Source of the DNA: Galerina marginata
Taxonomy: Eukaryota > Basidiomycota > Agaricomycetes > Agaricales > Galerinaceae
Length of the DNA stretch: 64,000 nucleotides
Reading direction: 5' to 3'
Assembly: GCA_023014335.1 (NCBI GenBank)
Contig: JAECYW010000006.1
Location: 992,001-1,056,000, forward strand
A program made the position numbers and the translations under genes. The stretch's first letter is position 1. The number at the start of each line of letters is the position of its first letter. This document shows positions 34,844 to 47,600 of the stretch, in pieces. Under the pieces are notes generated by a model. It ran no database searches. It was not told where the DNA came from and was given only the letters and a program-made list of their open reading frames with translations.

Positions 34844-37334
34844 CGGTCTGCGACGAAGGCGAGAAGATACGATCAGCGTCGTTGGAGACGAGTGAGAGGG
34901 AAGGCGAACGTGGTCGTCGATGGCGTTGGTGACTGAAAGCGAACTGGAACGAAGAGTGCGAGGAGTGTGAGGAGAGAGAGAAGAGGAGAGGAGAGGAGGA
35001 GGAGAGGAGAAGGGGATGGGGATTTCAACACTGAATCCTACCCTCCTTATATACATTTCAGAAGCCCTGTATTCGGTACCCGAAATGCATTTGTCAGGCG
35101 GATATTGCATTCGAAGGTCGAATTCGGATGAGCGTTGAATCGAGATATTGGACCCTGAATGGACCAACAACTCAACCGAACGTAATTCCACTAACCTCCG
35201 AGTCCTATCTCCACTATTATTGCGAAGATCCATCTCAGCTACTAGTTCTGCAGGTGATTTGAATGTGTGGATTAGTTGATAGTACGTAGACATCTGTTTA
35301 ACTGGATATGTACGTTGAAGTAACTACGTGAATTGATTAAGCGCCGGAAAGACGGTGTTCAAAGGTTCTTCTTCGATATCAATGCACATCTTCTAAAGCT
35401 TGACAATAATATAAGAGAAATACACCCTGCTACAGTTTGTAAAAATTTACCCAGGTATCCCTACAATGAATTGAGTGGACTGTCGAACATTGCGCTCTAA
35501 GTGATTCTCGGGGTAAGATCATCATCAGCGTCGATTTCGTGCTCTTACCTCTCCGTTCCAATTGCTAGCAGGCTTCTGACTGCTTGGACCCTGACTTAAG
35601 AAGGAGCCGAACTGTCGAAAAGCTCATCTCGAGCGGTGAAGCGGGAACGGAGGTGAATGTGTTTTGATTCCATTGCTTCAAGCGCCGTTATCCACACTCA
35701 CTGGCAATGCTCGCCTTCTCGATTGACACCGCTAGCTAGGCCAAGAACTAACCCTGACCTAACTGGAACCGAAGAGCCGGATAAGTGGGATAGAAGCTCG
35801 GAATTAACTGGGCTGTTAAATTCGCAAGAGAACGGAGAAGTGGGGACGGAGGAGAAGGTGACATCTACCGCCTGCCAAGCTCTGGTCTGATTCGTACTTA
35901 TCCTCAGCCCCTGAACTAGTTCAGGAGTGTGTAGATACCTTAAACATATGTTTCCGATGATGCTGTGTATTTATTTCATCTATTGCTGCTGAATACGAGA
36001 GCCAAACGCGAAGATGAGAATTAAGCGCCCAACGGGCGCTCTGTATCTACAGCTCTCTCAAAATTTGTATGGCGTTGCCACAGCCCTCAAATATTGGAAA
36101 TAGCAATATAACATACCTTATGTCCGTATTTAAGCACTTACATGCAAATGCATCTCTGTTTGAAAGCTGGGGGGTTGGTAGAGTATATCCTTTCCCACTA
36201 CTCACCTTCTCAATCGGTCGGCGCGTTCATTTACGAGGCGAATACTTACGAAAAACCGTTAACCGAAGAACCGAATAAGATGAAACGGCACTAGTAAGAA
36301 GTCCGTGTATTTTCTTTAGCCTATGAAACGGAGAAACGGGGATGGAGGAGAGGGTACCGCCAGGTGATGTCATGTCTTGGTGTCGGCAACTTTGCGACAC
36401 GATTCTGATACGCCCGCCTGTTCCACTGCTTCGGCAATATTCTAGCCGTGTTTTATCAACCTCCTTTCACTTCTACTTTTGTTGTAAGCTTAAAGCTTGA
36501 GGGTTCCGGGTATTACTGTTGCTTTATATTTGAGAGACTTGGGAGACATTCCGGTCCACGTTGTGCAATGATTAATTTATCGCCTTATCAAATTGAAGTA
36601 GGTACCTCATTACCTTCAATATGTGTGTTCTTGAGCTTGTAAAAGGGGATTCAGAGCTGTTTTTCACCCTGGTCGGCAGGCGGACAGCAATGTAATCCGG
36701 TGCGTGTGTTCCGCAAAGCCTTACACACACGCTCGTTAATAGAAATTGACAGGACCCTGTCCTAAAAATGAGCCGAATAAACTAGACAGACGCAAGTAGA
36801 GTACAGAGGCATTTAGTTGGGAGAAGGCATTGAAGTGGGGATGGAGGAGGGGATTGTGTCATGATCCGGCGCTCGAGACATTCTGTATTCCGTTCCTCTG
36901 AAATTAATATTCCCACTAGGTCTAGGTCAAATCAAATAACAACCAGGTCCCTTTCATTTGCTTTTTATTTAATTTCGTACTTTATCGCAATTGTAAATGA
37001 TGTGCCTCACGAGCGGAATTATCCAAATGTTTTCGAGACTAGATTCGGCGTTGGACTGAATTGTGCACTTGTCGAGCGCGCTGCCATGCCACAAAGTCAA
37101 TTCTTCATATCCGTAGAATACCCGTACTCCTCTACTTCCTTTAAGTCAGGTTCCGAGATGAATAGGACCAAAGCACCGCACCGGCGCTTATTTTACCAAG
37201 GGCGGCTATGCTATTTACTAGCTTAGATAGCTAAATAAAGCTTCAGCACTCTATCTATAATTTAACCTACGGTACATGCGCGCTTCCGTCCAGATCATGC
37301 TTAAACAATACAATAAGCAACTCGAGGAGGGATA

Positions 37335-37578
37335 CTGTACTATTTCGACCTCATGTTCACGTAACGCGTAACGCGGTAGTGTGAACTGAACTAATGAGCA
37401 ACTTGTAACGCGTAACAAGGCCCAAATAGGCTCAAAATATCAAAAAAAGCGCTCGGAGCGGCCGGAATGGACCCTTAATTTCCTAATTAGGCCGATTTTT
37501 AGCATTATGAACATGTTGCAAAGTGAACTATGTCCGTAACGCGTAACATGGCGTGAACATAAGGTCGAAATAGTACAG
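37335..37578. mobile_element. MITE-like 244-bp internally deleted derivative of the 3.1-kb transposon
   Basis: Both terminal inverted repeats and flanking TA dinucleotides are retained, with about 163 bp from the left end and 81 bp from the right end. The interior of 2,894 bp is missing. This is the structure expected of a miniature element derived by internal deletion. Confidence 0.75.
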
Positions 37579-38671
37579 TAGTCTACTGTAACTTAAAATG
37601 TACCAATGCTTTCTTGAGATGAACGGCGCGTGTAAATATTAATAATAAGCATACCTACTTACATTAATGCCTGGAAGCCATGTGATAAGCTGAGCTAACA
37701 CTCACGAAGGGATTTCAATTTTCAGGCAGCAACTAGTTTCCGAAAGAAGTAGTGCGACCCAGTGATCGTGTGTACTTGTAACCTGTACTCGAACACCTTC
37801 GAACGCGCCTCGAAAGGGGTAACATATTAAATGTGATCAAGAGATCTCAAAGGAAGCATATGGGCGGGCAAAGTATGTACCTTGAATCTGTTGAACGTTG
37901 ACAACATCTGATGCCAATCTGGGACTGCGATGTGTAGAAATCAGGTACAGATCCTAGATCAGATGATGCAGCAGGGAAGTTTTGACTCTTGAGTGCTCAA
38001 ACAAAACGGCAATGTCCGACGGGAAAAGCACAAGTGGCGCCCACTGGCACGGCAACAATGGGGAACCGGTTGAAAATCAATTTAGCTCACGTTCTTTCTG
38101 ATAGGTTCTCCACTAGACTCACAAAAACAACTCAGAATCAAGACGGATGCGAGTATCGGAGCTCAAGAATGACTGATCGGGGATGACAGCAGACTAGCAG
38201 AGGTTTGTGTCTTATTTGACTTCCAATTCGCATCAATTCGGTTGCATGGAAATGCTCATGTAACAACTAACCTGTCAGAAACTCATGTTCAGTGACATTC
38301 TTATCTGAGAAAAATTCCAATTCCATATCTCTCAAGGAGATTTTTCTGTTAGAAATTATTCTACCAGATAAATCTTCCTGAGAGATGTGGGATTGGAGAT
38401 AAGGGTGCTAAGTATGAGAGCTTAAGGGAGAATTTCATGGAGATCAGACACTTCAAATTCGGATCACTGCACATGCAGGGTCCTCTTAACTTAAGCCTGT
38501 CAACTCAGAATCCAGATACTGTGGTCGTTCTCACCGTTAGCACTTAGGAAACCAATCTATCTGCGAAACTGATCAAACCAGAAGCTGGAAGCAAGGTAAG
38601 GAGCTCCCTGAAACAAGCCCGGAATTGGTTTGTTCGGTTCTGTAGGACTTGGTGAGCTTGGCAAAAAATAG

Positions 38672-39882
38672 TATAAAGGTGGGCACATATCTGAGCAGGT
38701 TTCCGATCCCCAATTCCATCCGTATGCCCACACTATGGTGGTATTCTGTCTCGTTGTCGAGCGCGGTGTGATCGACATCTTATCTGTTTTATTTGGTCTT
38801 TGATGATGCTCCGCCAAACAGTTACATCAAATCTCCGAGTCCGTCTTTGCTCTTCGCCATCACTCCAACGATTGCTCTCAGCTTGATCTACAGTCATTAT
38901 CTCTCCCAAATCCAAAGCTATATCATTCTGACATTGTTTTACAGTTCTCCTGACCTCAATTTTTCTGATTTGATATTTGGGATTCCGGGAAACGGTACAA
39001 AAGGTATGTGGCTATGTCCTTTGCCCTTATTTTGATTTATTCTAACCTCTCTTTTAGTCGGCGAGACCGTATGCGAGGTCAAACTTGGTATTTGGAGTTC
39101 CCGGGAGGCTGGAGCTGTGCGTAGGAGCCATTCCAGTAAGTTTTGATTGCAATTCTGCCCTACCATTCCATGACTGATATCCACTGGCCTTAGAATTGAC
39201 TCTGCGCGTCTATTATTCCATACCCCCCGATCAAATGAACACCCAACTCGCCACGCCGAGGCGTCCAGCCGCGTCCTCACACTCCAAGGCTTCTCAGGAG
39301 AGGTCAAAGAATCTGATTTGATATTCTGGGTTCCGGGAAACGCGATGAGATGTATGTATGTGACGTTCCACCACCGTCCTTACTTGATTAGTTCTAACTA
39401 CCAGCTGCTAGTCGTACTCCCGCAAATCTAACTTGATATTCGGGCTTCCGGGGATCGTTGTGCAGTGTATGCTATCCTATGGTATGTCCAACGGCTTTCT
39501 TTTTGTCGCAGGTTTAACATTCCGTCCAATCTAGAATCATTGCGGTTCCTTCCAAATTTGATATTTCGATTTCCGGTCAACGCCTCGCAAGTCTAAAAAG
39601 ATATCAACAACATCCGTAGCTCGACAACGCCATTAATAAACCTGATTTGATATTTGGAGTTCCAGAGACCGGTGGGGATTATGGTCTGGTAAGTGTTACG
39701 AAGCCCTCTTCCTCGCATCGCTAATGGCATTCATTTGGAAGCAGAATCATCTCATATCCGTCGAAAATCAATGACTCAGCTTCCGAAGAACGCCCATCAC
39801 CACCAAACAACTAACCAATGCGTTCGGCAGGTCAGAAACACGGTCATGAAATGTGATTTGAGATTTGGAGTTCCGGGAAATA
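38672..39882 (+). repeat. Unit-2 copy of the seven-module DLIFGVPGN array
   Basis: The array is identical by eye to 27500-28710, offset by 11,172, including the TATAAAG box at 38672-38678. Confidence 0.55.
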
Positions 39883-40413
39883 CGATGTAATGTACATGAC
39901 CCCCTTCTTTGTTTTTGTTGAATTCTTACTTTTTCCTACAGTTTACTCATTGAACCTGTTGAAGTTCGGTTGAAGGGTTGAAGGGTTTAGGGTTTAGGCA
40001 AGGGGTGGGTTTCAACGGAATGTTTCGATTGACGGGTGTAGGGCATGGTTTCGGTGAGTTTCTTACTATTTTCATTTTGGTTTCGGAGGCCTTACTCGCG
40101 ATCTAATCATAACCAAGGCATTGCAAGTTCAAGATTTCGGTGTTTGGTGCACCATCCAAGCCATTTCACCTCGCCTACTCGACTCACGAAACATCATAAT
40201 TTACCCTCGTTACGAAAGTCGCCCTCGTTTTCCCAGTATTGAGCTACACACTCCAACTCGCCTCCCTCTCTGCGACCTTCTCGAAACACGTTCCCTTGAA
40301 CTTTGGCTCTGCTTTATTTTCTAGTCATCAATCGTGTACATTCGGCGTCTTATCCCTTGTATCCCCCCGTCAATAAATTTGCTCCTGCCCTCTGCCCATC
40401 CATCCTCCTCATC

Positions 40414-40468
40414 GTGGCGGGTACCCTCACCCGCCACACTGTTCTCCTGCCCTTCGGGGTGGGAGAAC
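40414..40468 (+). ncRNA. Unit-2 copy of the double-hairpin candidate RNA
   Basis: Both stems, the TTCG loop and the spacing are preserved exactly relative to 29242-29296. Confidence 0.4.
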
Positions 40469-40599
40469 CTCTGGCCGTACGCATAAAAAGAGGGGACGGT
40501 CGGTTCAAAACTTGCAGTTATTTCGACAGTCTAGTACATTTATAGTTAGTCTGCTTCGAAAAAAATCAACTTTTTAGAGATTCGTGCCTGAAAAAAAGT

Positions 40600-42301
40600 C
40601 TAATGTGCCTGCGAGAGGGATGAGGAACAAGAAACCAATTTATTTGTTTGACTAGTTACACGATCTTGTTTATCTAGGGACTCGAAGGGCGTTTTCGGTT
40701 GAGGCGGAGGGAGCAAGGTCTGCGTCTGCACCTTTGATTTGGCTTGAGTCCCACCTCCTAAATCGTATGTCGCCCTCGAAGGCGAAAAATGCACTTCAAG
40801 AGCAGCCTGCGACACCAAACGTTAGTGCGATAATTTCGCACATTGGTTACGGGAACCACAAACCTTCAGAGCGGACACAAGGTTGCCTTCGTTGTGGACT
40901 AGTATGGTCCGCTTGTCAGGGCTGACATTGACGTCGTAAGATTCTAAAAGATGCAATTAATTAAAGGTTGGTAGATCATAATGAAACCCTACCAGTTGGA
41001 ATGATAAAGTCGGCCAAGATGAACGGTGCTTGATTGGCGTTGAAAGAGCGGTATACTTCATTAAAGGCTTTCTGAACCTAAGAGCCAATCACTGAGATGA
41101 GCGTCGAAAGAAGCTGGAAAATCGATCACCTTGCTCATGTTGCAAGGCCGTCCGTTGATATAAAAGAATTGTCTATCTGTCCCCGTTCGTCCGCATCCAA
41201 TCGCAAACTTGGAAATTAACCCTTTAATTTGCACTCGAATAGGGTCCGAATCTAGGCTACATAACCCTCCATCAGCTGCAGAGTAAAGTAATCAGGCTTA
41301 GATGACTTACTTCTGAAGTCTCTTTAATGTCGTCTTTTCCCGTTCCACCTCAAATCCCAGATCAATCTCCACGATATTCTCCAACGATTTTGGACCCCAC
41401 AGCGCCGTGACGGACGCCCGACACGAAGGCGCTCCTAGCGTTCGGATCTGCACCGACTTTGTCCTTCGTTTCGTTCAGTGTGTTCGTAAAAGACGCGTTA
41501 AAGTCACACGTACCCCTTTTCCGGCTGGTTGCTCACTGTCAGACGAATGCCCGGCGGTGTCGAGCATGGGACCAACGCGTACGCGTTCAGGAGTGCCAGT
41601 GCCTTGCCAAACTCGCGTTTTGCGTTTCGTTCAAACTCTTTTCGACGAACGGGTAGTGGTGAGAAGAGGTTTGTTAGCGTGATCGTTGTGCCTCGCTGGT
41701 GAAACATAAGAAAGAGCATGAAAGAACAAAAAAAAATGCGACTCACTGTCCTCGCAACCGTGTTCTTTTCTTTCACTTTTCCACTCGAGTGCATCACCAG
41801 ACTCACGCCCATTGGTGCTGTTGTGGACGTTGCAGTGGCAACTGTCACCTCCTCACTCAATGCGCAGAGTGAAGATAGTGCCTCTCCCCTGAAACCGAAC
41901 GTTTGCACCGTTGTGAGATCGGAAAAAGTCTCTAACTTTGTAGTATGATGCTTCATTGCTTGAAAGAGAATCAGACATTGGAAAGAACGCGTATTTGTGA
42001 CCAGTGTACGCACCAATACTGTCGTAATCGTCCTCTGATATTCCAGAACCATTGTCCACGACTTCGACGGATGTCAACCCGTAGTTTTTGAAGCGCATTT
42101 CTGGAGAAAAACAGTAAGATAATTAATTATAAGCCACATCTCCGAGCAAGATAAAAGCTCACCAACATTTGTTGCCCCAGCATCAATGCTATTTTCCAAC
42201 AACTCTTTGATTGCTGTCTGAAGGTCGATTACAACCTGACCCGACGTGATGCGGTGTACTGACGCGCTGTCTATTGCTTTTATACCTTGAGATTTTGACA
42301 T
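40600..42301 (-). pseudogene. Truncated PMS1 copy 3 (5' half only, older and diverged)
   Basis: The copy starts at ATG 42301 with [18 protein letters not shown] and keeps the ATPase motifs ([40 protein letters not shown]). It ends with the same novel tail as copy 2. From 41648 rightward it differs from copies 1 and 2 at many sites: mostly synonymous or intronic changes, for example VKELLE to IKELLE. This indicates an older duplication that kept its reading frame. Left of 41647 it is identical to copy 2. The conserved frame despite divergence hints that a truncated product may be under some constraint, though age alone could explain it. Confidence 0.82.
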
Positions 42302-42480
42302 TAGAATGATAAGATATCCAAAAGAGATGTTTTATAATGATGGTAGACAAGATGGTAGAACGGCATTGAGCAAAAGTTGAGAAAGGTCGCGACCGCGTGA
42401 CTTTCCCCTGAAATCAAAGGACCCCTGAAATCAAAGGACCCCTGAAACCAGTGGCTGGTCTAGTCTATTTTAGGCCCGGA
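40688..42480. repeat. Third, partial copy of the PMS1 5' region
   Basis: Homology to the complete gene begins at GGCGTTTTCGG (40688) and extends past the start codon into the upstream region to about 42480, where it fades. A 17-bp piece of the upstream sequence (AAATCAAAGGACCCCTG) is tandemly doubled here near 42410-42445 and single in the other copies. Confidence 0.88.
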
Positions 42481-44637
42481 AGTAGCACATACGAGGCCAT
42501 GCCGATTTACTGACAGTACTTGTGCAGTACATACCTCCTTTTTGTGCAGTGAAATTGGCTTGTGTAGAGACAAAAATAATGATGATATTCAAGACATCGA
42601 TGGAGAGATGCCTGAGTCACATCTGTCCGAAAAAGGAGACTACATTACCCTTTTCAGATTTATGTCAGCGGGATTCTCTTGGAATATGTCTAAGCACCAA
42701 GCTGCTTGAGCATAAGCTGTATAGTTTAAATTAGCAGACAGCGTAGGTATTAACAAAGTATTGGAAAACCAAAAAGATTGCAACTTGTGCGACTATTGAA
42801 ATTCCAACGATATGTATTTGTTTCCTCAGCACCGGGCAGATCTATGTACTCTCTTGCTTGTAGTTTAGTAGCTGGCAGCTTAACAAAATGTGTCCACAAA
42901 ACTGAGCAGTAGCGGCCTCATAGCTCGCTTTGCATTGTCGAGGGGTTAAAGATTGGTTTCGGCCGATTTAAACAGGCTGGTGCCAGTGACAAATTTGGTG
43001 TATTCAAACCAAAGAGCTACAACTTGTAGTACAAGGCCATGAGTGCGCTTGGACAACCAACGACTTTGGACAGGGGCGATAGATGGCGGACAGAGGTTAA
43101 ACGAAGGTGAATACTCCAGAAAGCAATTTCACTCCGTAAGACAAGCCGAGACGGGATGCTGCCGAAGGAAGACTTTCCTGGCCATTGCGTTACCGAGGAA
43201 AGTGGCGGCGACAGTAGGTTATATCAGTCAAAGCTGTGGTAATTGCAGGCAAGCAGAAGCAGCGTGACACTGAAAGTCGAGGTCGAAGGGATACTAAGTA
43301 AAACTAATTTGGACCTAGACGAATCTTCGAGTTCAGTGGGTGGAAAGAAAGAGATACATTGGGGTAAGGCTCTCTCTAAAAGTTACGCTTTCTCAAGGTC
43401 TCATCACATTCTTCCCAAGGGCTCGAGAACCAGTCCCGAGTAGATAGAGGTATGCAAACTGCAGGACCAAACACCTCCGACTCGGAGTACTATAATTCAG
43501 TTAATACTATTCGCAATGTCAGATATCAGGCTGTTTAAACACCGACTAAAAAGATTAGAAATACCGCAATAAGTAGCAAGACATGATTTGCTGGAGGCTG
43601 CGGACCGAGAAGCGAAAAGGATAATGACCGTTCGGAGTAGGGATAATCACAATTGAGACCGAAAATAGAATTCGCGCTTCCTAGTTAATAAAACGAGTCC
43701 TATAAATAGGACTCTTCACTCAATGACGTAGTCGTGAGCATTACGCGACTCGAGTAGACGCGACCATTTCTTGTGTGTGTATTTCCACCTGATTTGAACG
43801 CAATAAATTTTAGAGAATTTATACGAATTCCCGAATTTGACGCGACGTCAAAAGATAGTAATGCAGTCCACTTTGGACCGCAGTAGATAGCTGGCTAACT
43901 CTTGCGGTGACCCTGTGAATCAGTCGTCGGTCGAACAGGTGATATTCACGTCCGGGACTTAAATATCAAGGTTTGCCTGCTGGCCAAGGAGAAAACGCGA
44001 AAGGAACGCAGCCTCTGCGGTGTTATAATGAAACCCTGCTTGACAGAGTGACGGGTGACTCGCGGCAGAATTCGGCTGCCAAAAGTCTAATTTTGCGCAC
44101 CTGCATTTGGCGTTCTTTTCGCGTTCATTCCCCAAAACTCTTGTCATCCGGTGGATATCTCGCCGTAAATGGTCTAGTGCCATCGTTAATTATTGGTTAA
44201 TCTGGCAAGGTGTCGGAGTCGAAAACGGCGCCAATTGCCGATTGGGGCTAAGATTTGCTTTTCCATTGTGTGACAATCTTGATTTCAACCCATCGACACA
44301 AGGGTGGCGAGCAAGTGGCGAGTGTATTCGACCATGGCTACTTTTCAAACTTATTTTGAAGCAGTCGGATGGGCCAGACAATATCAAGCCGCAAGTTTCG
44401 GGTGTGCTCCAGAAATGCATCGGACGTCTTCTAGCCCCCCAGGAACCTGGGTGGAATGTCGGATGACGAGAGTGACATCCGGAATGTATGTCGATGTGTG
44501 TTTAATTTGAACGGATTGCTTCACTCTCCGCGGTGCTCTGTTCTCTTCCTCGGTCACTTTCTCGTCACCGAACCACTATTTCACTCTTAAAGTCTGCCTC
44601 GTTTTGGGGCAGCTGACATTTGTTCTCTCCCGCCATT
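42481..44637. other. 2.2-kb intergenic region with a possible LTR remnant
   Basis: No gene is supported. Near 43695-43714 a perfect inverted repeat GAGTCCTAT-AA-ATAGGACTC encloses a TATAAATA box. An AATAAA polyadenylation-like signal follows about 100 bp later (43801-43806). TATA followed closely by AATAAA is the layout of a retrotransposon LTR, so a solo LTR between roughly 43.5 and 43.86 kb is possible. I could not find a target-site duplication or matching LTR. The last few hundred bases must hold the ABC transporter promoter. Confidence 0.25.
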
Positions 44638-47600
44638 ATGTCGAGTTACTTCGCGGTTTCTTTGACTTGGGCTCTATGGCTTGGAACACTCGGGAGTGCC
44701 TTGACCTTGCCGCCGCACAGAACCCGCGAAGGCGAAGGTTCAATCCGACTACGCGACACCGACCCCACATATACGAATGAATTCGACGCACTTGAGGTCT
44801 CTGAAGGCGTCACTCCGTATTTTCCAGACGTTACCGAGCCGGAGGATGTGGAGGACGGGGTTCCTGTTGACGAGGAGGCATTTTGGTCGAAGGTGAATAA
44901 TCCCACTTCGACACGTCAGAATCAAAATGTCTCATTTTTCTTAAAGGTTTTCTTCACTAAAGTGCTTATGTTGGCTCTTGTGTTGATTATTGCGCTTTTG
45001 GAAGTCGCCCATCTCTGTTGGACTTTTGTCTTTCATGAGCCCATCTCGTCTCACCTTGTGCGCGTCGTGTTTTGTCTTTATATGGTTGGCCTGAGCCTGT
45101 GGTGGACGAGAACAAATGGAACGAGCAACCACAGTAAATTACAAATCCACGTCATCTCACTAACAACCCTGGCGGCTGCTCTGTCAATTTTGCGCTCATT
45201 CGCGGTTACAAGGATCTTTTCCGTTCTCTCAACCCATGGAGGTCAACACTTGGATTGGATCGCTGTGGCGTTGTACGCTTCAATTTTCCTTTTGGCAATC
45301 ACGATACCTCAAGGTCCGGGACTTCAGTATCCTTTGACTTACATCTATTTCTCGTCTCCAGCCGAGACCTTCACGGCTTCTGGCTCTGGCTCTGATGGGA
45401 CTAAAACTGAGAATGTATGCCGCTCAATATGTAGGTGCTTTCCTGAAATATATGCGTCAATATATTTAGACTGGCCTTCTGTTTACAGCTGGACCACTTT
45501 GGCGCAACCTGTTGTTTTTGTACACTCAACCTGTCCTAGAACTAGGGAAGAAATTGCGCAACATCGATATCGGAGATCTTCCAGTCCTCCCGGCCAACAT
45601 GCGAGCAACCTCCAACTATGCGCGAATGAGGATCGGACATCAATACGCCACCAAAGACAGTTTCTTGAACCGCTTATCGAACCTCGGATGGCGGCTGGGC
45701 TATCGATTAGTTTCCCTGAATATCGCTGCCTTTACAGCGTTGTTCGTGCTGGCCGTTCTAACAGCCGTAACTAATTATGGACCTGCGATATTCTTTCAAT
45801 TATTTGTGAAGTACCTCGAAACCGACAGAGAAAAGAATGACCTCCGCCAAGGTTGGACATACGTTGCGGGGTTGACTACGGCAAGCGTCGTTTCCGTTCT
45901 TAGTGAGTTGTCTTGTGTATCTCCTTTGCTGTTTATTTGACTAATTTCGCCACCCTCAAAAGTTTCTCAACAACTCTGGAAAGTTTCGACAAGCGACATC
46001 GAAGTTCGATTACGCCTTCAGCTCAACAGCATGCTCTTCGCAAAGACGCTTGTCCGGAAGGATGGCGCCTCAAGGTCGACTCTAAGCACCTCAAATATAG
46101 ATGGGGCACAGGTTGTTGTCGAGACCGTTGATGACTTCACGAGCAAGACGCAGGTCATGAACTTGATGACCACGGATGTCGACCGAGTAGGCGATTTTGC
46201 ATGGTCTATCTTTGCCTTGATTGGTACGAGAGCTTTTATAATGGAGTATATGCGCGAATTTACATATCGACTTAGATTCGCCCATCGAAATATTGGTTGG
46301 GTTATGCTTTTTATACCGTCTACTTGGTAAGTTTTGTTTCTTTACACGTAAACCAATGTGCTCAAGAATTACGTTGGCCTTAGGGAGATCCTCTATCTTA
46401 GGGATCAGCACTTTTATCCTCTTCCTCCCATGCAACCACTTCATTGGCAAAGTCTTCCTCAGTTCGTAAAGTTGAATTTTCAACTTTCCTTTTGTGCTGA
46501 TTTTACGACATTAGGCACTCAAGAAAAGTTGATGAAGACAAGAGACGAAAGGGTCAGCATAATGAACGAGGTAAGTCTCTCTTTGAATTGTCGTCCTCCG
46601 GTCGTTAACTAGTTGGCTTGATAGATTTTGGGAGGTATCCGCATGATCAAGGTGTGCTATAACGCCTCCTGCTGCTTACGGAACCTAACGATATCTTTAG
46701 TTCATGGCTTGGGAGCGAAGCTTTATTCAGCGAGTTGAAAAGATTCGGGCGAAGGAACTGAAATGTCAAAAATCGACCTTTGTTATCGAGGTAAGAGCAT
46801 TTAGCCTACCGTCTCCGTTAATGGTTACCGGTTACTCCAGATCCTTTGGACTTTGATTTGGTACACCCATCGCCAGTATAAGTTAATTCCGAAACTGATA
46901 GCCGGTCTCCAGGAGTGCCTCTCCGATAATTGTGATTCTCGTCTCATTTTATGACTTCGCTATTGTCCGACAACAAGAATTAACACCATCTATCGCATTT
47001 CCATCTGTACGTGTCCTAACCTATCTTATATTCGAAAAAGCTAATATCAGGGTTTAGATTATCGGTATGTAAATGACCATTCAATCGTAGGTGCATGTTT
47101 AATCGGCCACGACAGTTTTTTCGGCCATGAAGTTCGCCCTCAACGCACTGCCAGCGGCGTTCGTAAGAATGATGCAGGTATGCAGCCAGTAACATTATTT
47201 TATCGAATCATATTGAATTTTATTCGCAGAGCTTGGTGTCGCTCCAACGTATAGCAAAGTATCTTGATTCTCCGGAACTTCCATTCGTTCCTCAAAACTT
47301 TAAACCGACAATTTCCTTGGAAAATTGCACCGTTGCGTGGCCGGGCGAAGGGTCCTTCTCGCTCAGTGACGTCAATATAAGTTTTCCCATTGGCAAGATA
47401 TCCTTGATTTGCGGCAGAGTCGGTTCTGGAAAATCGCTTCTCCTTTATGGTGCGTGTTTACTAGTCGTAGAGAAGCTGTGCTGACTTCTACCCAAGCTTT
47501 ACTCGGAGAGGTTGAGGCAACCCGCGGGACGATCAAATGCCCTAGAACCCCTTTCAACTTCCAGTCTTGGACTCGGACTGATTCGATAAGCGATAAAGAC

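Larger units (their letters stand above)
29516..40687. repeat. Tandem segmental duplication, unit 2 (with 2.9-kb internal deletion)
   Basis: The second unit runs from the PMS1 breakpoint to the start of the third PMS1 copy. It corresponds to unit 1 throughout except for the loss of bases equivalent to 23432-26325. The junction at 37497/37498 reads GGCCGATT|TTTAGCATT. It therefore repeats all the module arrays, hairpins and degenerate repeats described for unit 1. Confidence 0.93.

Noticed and set aside
15439..42480. CRISPR-like or phage-like array reading of the repeats
   Set aside because: Repeat units are of very different length and tied to splice-like signals. The genome is eukaryotic and no cas or phage gene is visible.
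43043..43267. Possible retrotransposon RNase H fragment (YSRKQF...TFLAI)
   Set aside because: The likeness to the YSRKF...ELLAI block covers only a few residues with no second motif, and the frame is short.
44107..44466. 119-codon plus-strand frame upstream of the ABC transporter
   Set aside because: It overlaps other frames on both strands, and shows no motif, codon pattern or promoter that would support a gene.
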